This document shows, in pieces, positions 58,846 through 64,000 of a stretch of 64,000 nucleotides of DNA. The first letter of the stretch is position 1. Every line of letters begins with the position of its first letter. The stretch lies in assembly GCA_028564925.1 (NCBI GenBank), contig CM053026.1, positions 135,112,031 to 135,176,030 on the forward strand. The letters run 5' to 3'. The notes beneath the pieces were generated by a model that saw only the letters and a program-made list of their open reading frames with translations, did no database searches and was not told the DNA's origin. This DNA comes from Lithobates sylvaticus (Eukaryota > Chordata > Amphibia > Anura > Ranidae). The translations under genes were made by a program, and so were the position numbers.

Positions 58846-59178
58846 TGGAGAAGGAGCCCAGTGGGAGCCCACAGTTGCTGGGCATCTACACTATGTAACC
58901 AGCAGGCGCTACTGAAGCACCAGCTGGTTACTTGACAGCTGTCATCTCACAGGGAGAAGAAGGGATGTTTCATCTGACCCTCCCCCACCACTCCCCCAGC
59001 ACCTGATCTCCCTCACATTACAAGCATAGGGCTGAAGCAAAGATTCATGTAGCGCTGGTGATGTGGAGGAGATCAGATGCTGGTTGAGCGGCAGGGGGAG
59101 AGGATGGGATGATACTGGTTACATAGTATAGAAGCCCAGCAATTTTGGGCTCCCACTGGGCTCCTTCTCTAGCAGGCA
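58846..59178. repeat. Foldback repeat
   Basis: CTGCTGGAGAAGGAGCCCAG and the following bases near 58848 pair with the CTGGGCTCCTTCTCTAGCAG segment at about 59155-59175. The arms extend through GGGAGCCCA, GCTGGGC and CTATGTAACC, about 65 bases in total. Confidence 0.7.
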
Positions 59179-59239
59179 TTGGGCTAACTTATGTGCGGCC
59201 TACTCAGTTCCTTCCTCAGACATAAAAAGACAGAGTCCA

Positions 59240-60035
59240 GTCTCTCTAGCATCTTTTGGATTAGTTAATGACCATAAAAGTCCAAAATGCAGTGCCTGCA
59301 TTCATATGACAGTTCTTTCAGTGAACTCATAGAGAACTCTTTCCCAAGAGTTCCGTGGGCGCTTAAAACCAAACCATGGTGAGAATTTCCCTAGTGCTGC
59401 GGCTGCATAAGCCGATGCCTTCTCTGTAGTTCTGGCTCCTGTACCATGCAGAGTGATACCAACTGCACTCCATCGCTTATCTTGGCTAGCAGTTTCCAGA
59501 GTGCTGCCAGCAGCAGGAAAGAAGAGATCTTCAGGTTTCAGTGATGTCCTAAAGGTGTCCTTCAGCATCTAATCCAGCATTAACAGAGAAGGAAGAAGCA
59601 CTGGTCCCCTCTTCTTCACTGTTCAAGCACTAGGGAAATCCTCACCATGGTTTGGTTTTAAGCGGCCACGGAACTCTTGGGAAAGAGTTCTCCATGAAAA
59701 CACTACCCATATTTTAACTGATATTGAATATCTTCCTCTTCTGGACACCAAGGACACCAGTGTGCACACCTGTTCGATGAGCTGATGACTATATGTGATT
59801 CGATGATTGAATCTTTTGCAGTTTACCTGCAGTATTTGGAGAGTGACACCCTGGCTTTCTGTGATTAATGATTATATGCTCATTTATCATTACCTTCTGG
59901 TAAGCAGATTGGATTCACTTGGGTGTGGTGTGCTTTTCCATACACACTGAAGCTGGATAAGGGTCCTTCATATTTTCTTTCTCTTCACTGAAAGAATTGT
60001 CATATGAATTCAAGCTCTGCAATTTGGACTTTTAT
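59240..60035. repeat. Foldback repeat with interrupted right arm
   Basis: Left arm 59270-59400; the right arm is in two parts, 59623-59698 and about 59980-60030. Shared inverted words are CACCATGGTTTGGTTTTAAG, GGAACTCTTGGGAAAGAGTT, CACTGAAAGAA and TTGTCATATGAATT. The minus-strand frame 59568-59302 (LFFPAAGSTLETASQDKRWS and more) is open for 88 codons. It has no family I recognise, and its last third overlaps the arm. Confidence 0.6.
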
Positions 60036-60398
60036 TTTTATTGTTTGATGATCAACAAACTGTGCTGGCTGCTTTCAATTATCAATGTTATTATAGTTAG
60101 CGCAGATACCTACCTATATTTTTTTTGATAACATTAGTTAATGACCCCTTATGTAATTCTTAGTGTTCATGTATTCGAAAATAAACAGGAACTTTCGTTT
60201 TTATGCAGCATATACCTGATCTTGTTGTAAAATCATGGGATAGTCCCATGGAATGAAGGACTGTTGCGGGAATGTGATAAGTGTGCCCAGACGTTTTGGA
60301 GTTGTTGCTTTAATTGTTTTAATTGTTTAGCAGTTCTAACTGGGCACATGCAGCTTCTTTCACATTATTCAATTCAATGGGGCTGATTTACTAAGGCT

Positions 60399-61366
60399 AA
60401 TGCTTCCTGACTGCCTCCTGCACATTTATGTCGGCAGAATGGCACGGCTGGGCAAAAGCACGTACAGGTACGTCCCCTTTAAATTGCCCAGCCGTGGGTT
60501 GCGCGCGCACCCCCGGCGGCGTGCTCGCGACCCGGTCGGGAGCTCCATGACCACGGCCGCAGGACCAGCGGACCCGATCGCCGCTGGTGTCCCGCGATCG
60601 GGTCACAGAGCTGAAGAACGGGGAGAGGTCTGTGTAAACAAACCTCTCCCCGCGCTTCCTACACTGCCTGTCACTGATCGGCTGTTCCCTGTCATCGGGA
60701 AAGCCGATCAGTGACGTCAGCCACGCCCCCTACTGTAAAAAAAAACACACACGTCACAGACCTAACCCCTCCCCGCCCCCTAGTGGTTAACTCTTTCACT
60801 GCCAGTGTCATTTATACAGGAATCAATGCATTTAAATAGCATTGATTGCTGTATAAATGACAATGGTCCCAGAAATGTGTAAAAAATGTCCGATGTGTCC
60901 GCCATAATGTCGCAGTCACAATAAAAATCGATGATTGCCGCCATTACTAGTAAAAAAAAAAATATTAATAAAAATGCTATAAAACTATCCCCTATTTTGT
61001 AAACGCTATAACTTTTGCGCAAACCAATCAATAATCGCTAATTGCGATTTTTTTTACCAAAAATATGTGGAAGAATACGTATCGGCCTAAACTGAGGAAA
61101 AATAATTTTTTTTATATATTTTTTGGGGATATTTCTTATAGCAAAAAGTAAAAAATATTGCACTTTTTTTCAAAATTGTCGCTCCACACAGGGGTGATAA
61201 AATGCCATCAATAGAAAGCTCTATTTGTGGGAAAAAAAGGACACCAATTTTGTTTGGGAGCCACGTCGCACGACCGCGCAATTGTCAGTTAAAGCGACGC
61301 AGTGCCGAATCGCAAAAAGGGGCCTGGTCCTTTGGCTGCAAATTGGTTCGGGGCTGAAGTGGTTAA
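60399..61366. mobile_element. piggyBac-like MITE, TTAACCCC family member
   Basis: The right border is TTAA at 61363-61366 after GGGGCTGAAGTGG. Its blocks match the copies at 19.3 and 63.3 kb (ACTAGTAAAAAAAAAA, CTATCCCCTATTTTGTA, GAATACGTATCGGCCTAAAC, GCACGACCGCGCAATTGTCA). The left part is GC-rich and CpG-rich (60480-60620) with GACCCGATCGCC and its inverse. The left TTAA is not seen. Confidence 0.7.
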
Positions 61367-61600
61367 AATCCATTCCAGACCTTGAGGGTCTGGTATGGAT
61401 CTTAAGGGGGACCCCCACGCCATTTTTTTTTTGGCGCGGGGTTCCCCCTTAATATCCATGACAGACCTGAAGGGCCTGGTATGGATTTTGAGGGGGGACC
61501 CCCACGCCATTTTTTTTGGCACAGGGTTCCCCCTTAATATGCATACCAGACCTGAAGGGCCTGGTATGGAATTTCAGGGGACCCCCACGCATTTTTTTCT
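61367..61600. repeat. Fragment of the palindromic hAT family, three tandem units
   Basis: Three successive units of about 80 bp carry CCAGACCTGAAGGGCCTGGT-like inverted words and GGGGGACCCCCACGCCATTT. They match 30.5-30.6 and 31.8-31.9 kb. No ends are present. Confidence 0.7.
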
Positions 61601-62086
61601 TCATTTTTTTAATTTCTTAATGTTTACATGACCTGTGTTCAAATAGCCTTTAAAAAACCCATAGGGAACCAGCGCAAAAAAAATAAAAAATCAAGTTGAG
61701 ATGTGCGCCCGTTCAACTTATGCAAATGAACCTGCGTGGCTTGACATTTACTAAGATTTTGCCGGCGCAATGAACCAGAGCACATGAGCGGGCGCAAATG
61801 CTGCTCGCGCATTTCGTTTTCCGTTCTATTCTGGGCATGTTTGTTAGTTGGACAGTCATATCTATACTTCATCACATCACCCACATCACCCCCATAATAT
61901 TGCCACTTCCAGATTAAAGATCTATATCGGCGCACAGATCGTGCCCACCCATGCGCCGGCAACATTATAGTAAATGGGGAATTGCGCTGAGTTACAGGCG
62001 CAAATGCTTTGTAAATACGAAAACGGCCGTTGCGTGGCGACGTGCGCCGGAAGCCAAGGCGCAAATGCTTGGTAAATCAGCCCCAA

Positions 62087-63275
62087 TGTCTTTTAGAGCA
62101 ATTTTGGTGGACACAGTTTGGGAACACTACCGCAGGTAGACCTTTGTGTGTTATCAGATCTTTAATACAGAAACTTTCTTAATTACTCACAAAACCAATT
62201 TTTGTCATGCATCTCATGCAAATATAAGGGATCCCAATTTAAAAAAAAGAAGCTTATTTTTCTAGAACTATGCCTTTTTTTTCTACACAAGCTGTGTAAA
62301 GGAATTTTGTAAATAATCTAACAATAATAGTAATACAAATAGGGAAGCACTTTGTTTTTGTAATCTTAGGGGTCAATGCAGTTGGTGGTTTAGTTAATTT
62401 TATCCTGAGAAAGCACAATTGAAATTAACTCAGTTAAACTAAACATCGGTCTTTTCTTGGAGTTTTTCTTTATAGGAGCTCACAAGATTGACATTTTCCT
62501 TGTAGTGTTACAACCCACAGTCATTTAATGCAACTTCTTGTGAGGCCAGGATTCCACACCCAAGTACATTTAGCAGGTCATAGTCAGTACAGTAATTTTA
62601 AATGTCTTTCATTCAGCCCTTTGCCATCTTCAATTATACCTTTCCACCCTACTATTTGTGTAATTTTCTTCCGTCTGAAGTCTCTCTGCCGTTGTTCTCT
62701 ATTGCACAGCATGACAAATTACCCATCAAGCCATATCTTTTCAGCCCAGAACTGTGTAATAATACAAAGTCATGGCATTATCACACATTGTGCACTTTAT
62801 TTCCTTACAGTTCATTCAACTGTGTCATTTTATTTTCCTGCCTTCGTTTATCACAGCAAAGACAAAACCTTCAGACCCGAAAAGCAACCTATTAACCCTG
62901 TGTTAGGCTTCAAAAACATTAGCCAAAGATAAACCATATAACCATACTACAAGGATAAACAAAATATCTATACCATTCTCATCAAACATATATGTAATAC
63001 TGTATAATAAGTGCCATAACTCTAGTGGACACAGCATTTTAGAAACAATCATCCGTGTAATGGAATAGTATTGTTCCATAAATTTTGATATATATGTTTG
63101 AAATAAAGATACATTGTTTTTCCCTGTGTAACATCTATACAATAGGTATATGTGTGTGTGTATATGTACACATATAGATTTTTTTTGGTATGTACATATC
63201 TACATAGAGAGAAACACATATATAGTACATAAACATATAAATATGATAGATAGATAGATTTATCTAGTTTAGTTA
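62087..63275. other. Unassigned AT-rich DNA with microsatellites
   Basis: No gene is recognised. Overlapping open frames at 62528-62932 and 62602-62895 lack known domains. TG/TA-rich microsatellite stretches occur at about 63148-63175, and a short GATA repeat lies at 63245-63258. Confidence 0.4.
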
Positions 63276-64000
63276 TTAACCCCTTCAATACCCGCCCATA
63301 GTCATATGACGCCCACAAGGTGGATCTACCATCCTGAGTGGGCGTCATATGACGTCCTCCCATTCCCGGCCACCTGGGGGGGGCGCGCGCGCGCGCCCGC
63401 GGCGTCGCTCGGGACCCGGTGCGGGTGCCCGGCGGCCTCGATGTCCGCCGGGCACCCGCGATTGCCCGTTAAAACAACGGGACCGTGCGGGACCGTGGAG
63501 CTGTGTGTGTAAACACACAGCTTCTCGTCCTGTCAGCGAGCAGGAGACCGATCATGTGATCCCAGCACGGAGGAACACATGATCGGTCTCCTCCCCTTGA
63601 GTCCCCTCCCCCCACAGTTAGAATCACACATTTAGGGAAAACATTAACCCCTCCCCGCCCCCTAGTGTTAACCCCTTCCCTGCCAGTCACATTTACACAG
63701 TAATCAATGCAATTTTATAGCAACGATCGCTGTGTAAATGTGAATGGTCCCCAAAAATGTGTCAAAAGTGTCCGAAGTGTCCGCCGCAATGTCGCAGTCA
63801 CGAAAAAAAAATCGCAGATCGCCGCCATTACTAGTAAAAAAAAAAAAAAAAAAATGCAATAAATCTATCCCCTATTTTGTAGACGCTATAACTTTTGCGC
63901 AAACCGATCAATATACGCTTATTGCGATTTTTTTTTTTTTTTTTTTTAACCAAAAATATGTAGAAGAATACGTATCGGCCTAAACTGAGGAAAAAAATAT
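63276..64000. mobile_element. piggyBac-like MITE, TTAACCCCTTC family, copy running off the window
   Basis: It begins with TTAA at 63276-63279, then CCCCTTCAATACCCGCCC. It follows the copy at 19278 base for base apart from scattered substitutions, longer A/T runs and 42 extra bases at 63378-63419 (CG-rich, with a GCGCGCGCGC run). The right end lies beyond base 64000. Confidence 0.85.

Larger units (their letters stand above)
60372..62086. mobile_element. Composite: GGGGCTGATTTACTAA-ended MITE containing other repeats
   Basis: GGGGCTGATTTACTAA near 60381 and TTGGTAAATCAGCCCC at 62070-62085 are inverted ends of a frog MITE type. Subterminal right-side sequence (61640-62070) contains GCGCAAATGCTT and CATTTACTAAGATTTTG words. 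The stretch 60399-61366 is piggyBac-like and 61367-61600 derives from the palindromic hAT family. The real ends and target duplication are not certain. Confidence 0.5.

Noticed and set aside
60480-60620. CpG island marking a host promoter
   Set aside because: The GC-rich block is the left part of a piggyBac-like MITE family that recurs at 19.3 and 63.3 kb.
62528-62932. 134-codon frame as a gene
   Set aside because: No domain, overlapping frames of similar quality, AT-rich composition and no splice or promoter support.

Overview
The window looks like intergenic or intronic DNA from a large, transposon-swollen amphibian genome. A ranid-type frog is my best guess, because I recognise several terminal sequences as high-copy frog families: TAGGGATGAGC..GCTCATCCCTA hAT elements, TGCCCTGTACACACGG Harbinger MITEs, and TTAA-flanked elements starting TTAACCCCTTC or TTAAAGTGG. 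That recognition is from memory. I find no convincing exon of a host gene, no rRNA or tRNA gene, and no CRISPR array. Nearly all recognisable sequence is mobile DNA, and almost every coding stretch is decayed transposon protein.

Layout. 0-2.3 kb: a TA-flanked foldback element, then a hAT with 8-bp target duplications. 2.3-9.6 kb: mostly unassigned AT-rich DNA, with a foldback at 6.4 kb, a reverse transcriptase (RT) remnant at 7.1 kb, and G and AT runs. 9.6-12.8 kb: three TTAA-flanked elements and a worn relative of the 30-kb palindromic hAT. 13.2-15.6 kb: twin 217-bp palindromic MITEs, a LINE 3' end and a Harbinger MITE. 16-17.4 kb: a hAT inside a piggyBac-like repeat. 18.3-25.3 kb: more TTAA elements, a TA-flanked element, and Harbinger and foldback MITEs. 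25.5-35.7 kb: a nest at least four levels deep (LINE A > LTR-like unit > LINE B > two hATs). 36.5-37.7 kb: an inverted MITE pair and a tandem repeat. 39.3-41.9 kb: two hATs, one carrying a 12/36-bp minisatellite. 42.2-44.4 kb: a second palindromic hAT. 44.8-53.2 kb: two head-to-tail 5'-truncated LINEs, the second split by a piggyBac-like element at TTAA. 53.2-57.8 kb: a Harbinger transposase exon, a Tc1 piece, a Harbinger MITE, a Tc1 transposon with a tRNA-SINE inside it, and a hAT. 58.5-64 kb: foldbacks and piggyBac-like copies; the last runs off the window and nearly matches the copy at 19.3 kb.

The genes do not form a cooperating pathway. The functional link is parasitic: short elements depend on enzymes from relatives (Harbinger exon with TGCC..GGCA MITEs; hAT and piggyBac transposases not present here; LINE RT for the SINE). 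The most unusual objects are the palindromic hATs at 29.9-32.5 and 42.2-44.4 kb. The second has mirror-image TATA boxes beside its centre and an array of five hairpins near its right end.
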